From positions 22,900-86,899 of the forward strand of contig PHCQ01000018.1 of NCBI GenBank assembly GCA_002840835.1: a stretch of 64,000 bases of DNA, written 5' to 3'. This document shows, piece after piece, positions 63,261-64,000 of this stretch. This stretch comes from Betaproteobacteria bacterium HGW-Betaproteobacteria-16. GTDB taxonomy: Bacteria > Pseudomonadota > Gammaproteobacteria > Burkholderiales > Burkholderiaceae_C. Numbering within the stretch: the stretch's first letter is position 1; each line of letters begins with the position of its first letter. The notes under the pieces are model-generated. The model searched no databases. It was not told the origin of the DNA and saw nothing but the letters and a program-made list of their open reading frames with translations. Made by a program: the position numbers and the translations under genes.

Positions 63261-63975
63261 ACCGCAGCGCTTCCGGGGCCCCATTGCCATGGTCACCGGG
63301 CGCTACCCGGGCCTTTCGCTCACCTTCATCGACCGCGAAGTGCGCGCCCTGCGCGAAATGGGCGTGGACGTGATCACCGTGACCGTGCGCTCGCCCGACC
63401 CGCAAGCGCTCTCTGGAGAGTTTCAGCACGAAGAGGCCGGGCGCGTGTTCCGCCTGCTCGCATCCGCCAGACGCCCGGCGCATGTGGCCAAGGCACTGGC
63501 CATGGCCGCCTTGCACCCCCGCAGGCTGGCAGCCACCGCCCGCCTGGCCATCACCACCTGCCCGGCGGGGGCACGTGCCATGGCCCTGCAACTGGCCTAC
63601 TTCGCAGAGGCCCTGCTGCTGGCGCCCCACCTGCAGGCCAGAGGCGTGAAGCACCTGCACAACCACCTGGGCGATTCCAGCGGCACCGTGACCATGCTGG
63701 CCGCAGAGCTGGCGGCCATCCCCTTCAGCATCACCCTGCACGGCCCGGAGATCTTCCAGAGCGCACAGCGCTGGCGGCTGGACGTCAAGATTGCGCGTGC
63801 GAAGTTCGTGGCCTGCATCAGCGAGCACGGCCGCCAGCAGACCATGCGGTTTTCAGACGAAGCGCACTGGCACAAGCTGAAGGTGGTGCACAACCAGAAG
63901 CCAAGGCTGATGATGCTGACGTGGTGGATGCAGAGTTCACCGAAGTCAAAGACGACAAGAAGTAAACCCTCTTGA
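63253..63975 (+). pseudogene. GT4 glycosyltransferase, truncated by junction with dnaK 3' end
   Basis: The first ~213 residues are a colanic-acid-type GT4 N-terminal domain: MVTGRYPGLSLTFIDREVRA, LHNHLGDSSGTV, ITLHGPEIFQ and ACISEHGRQQTM. Relatives continue for about 180 more residues after KLKVVH, with the nucleotide-sugar binding half. Here, from about 63,890, the frame reads an unrelated tail and stops at 63975. The same DNA in another frame is a dnaK end. The protein therefore lacks its donor-binding domain and is probably inactive if the junction is real. Confidence 0.85.
63891..63965 (+). pseudogene. dnaK: dnaK 3'-end fragment
   Basis: In the frame of 63891 the DNA reads EAKADDADVVDAEFTEVKDD followed by two lysines and TAA (63963-63965), which is the conserved acidic C-terminus of DnaK. 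Nothing of the DnaK ATPase or substrate domains precedes it. The bases after the stop resemble a dnaK-dnaJ intergenic start, though the window ends too soon to see dnaJ. Confidence 0.85.
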
Positions 63976-64000
63976 TGTAACCACCATAAAGCGCACTGGA

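Noticed and set aside
1..64000. CRISPR arrays, tRNA genes and integrase/transposase genes
   Set aside because: No regularly spaced identical repeats with unique spacers, no cloverleaf-like sequences and no recombinase motifs were seen. The repeats found are palindromic intergenic elements.

Overview
The window looks like chromosomal DNA of a high-GC betaproteobacterium. The family content (assimilatory NasA, TrpD2/YbiB, DarP/YjgA, SlyD with a His tail, LysR-lysA) and the abundant short GC-rich intergenic palindromes suggest Comamonadaceae, close to Hydrogenophaga or Acidovorax. This taxonomic call is inference from gene style, not from a marker search.

Layout. 1-12.8 kb is a nitrate assimilation locus: the end of a NarK transporter, a serine-acetyltransferase-like protein, a PP2C/Ser-Thr-kinase fusion and an ANTAR regulator fused to two nitrate-sensor-like modules, then divergently nirB-nirD-nasA-ybiB-cobA. 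The nirB leader carries a sigma-54 promoter (GG-N10-GC) and two hairpins with AACGAA hexaloops, the architecture expected for ANTAR antitermination. 13-31 kb is mostly housekeeping: a fatty acid hydroxylase-type protein, LysR, a soluble mini-chemoreceptor, a BaiN-type flavoprotein, rpsU, lysR/lysA, a YqeY protein, an EamA transporter, pmbA, darP-mog, a zinc-ribbon nuclease-like protein, slyD, cysE, trmJ and suhB. At 30.8-31.3 kb lies a ~525-bp imperfect giant inverted repeat. 31-43.6 kb holds two large sensor histidine kinases, mutS coupled to an Anbu proteasome-like gene, a hydrolase, an MFS transporter and uppP. 44.7-50.1 kb is a six-gene operon in which a LytS-type kinase and a LytTR regulator flank a glycosyltransferase and a PIG-L deacetylase. 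53.5-55.9 kb is kefF-kefC. 56.5-58.3 kb is a lipoprotein followed by a lysozyme-like protein with a C-terminal domain resembling the XVIPCD secretion signal, a likely type IV-secreted antibacterial effector with its immunity protein.

The most unusual region is 60.4-64.0 kb, after glnS: a translationally coupled operon of a B12-binding-type radical SAM protein, a bacterial nitric oxide synthase oxygenase and a GT4 glycosyltransferase. The glycosyltransferase reading frame breaks at about 63,890, where the DNA becomes, in another frame, the 3' end of dnaK. That is a chimeric junction, from either a rearrangement or a misassembly.

Dispersed repeats are common. An ~90-bp three-hairpin palindromic element occurs at least six times between genes. 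A related GC-rich element sits in frame inside the flavoprotein gene at about 17,665-17,735. No tRNA, rRNA, CRISPR array, transposase or integrase was recognised.
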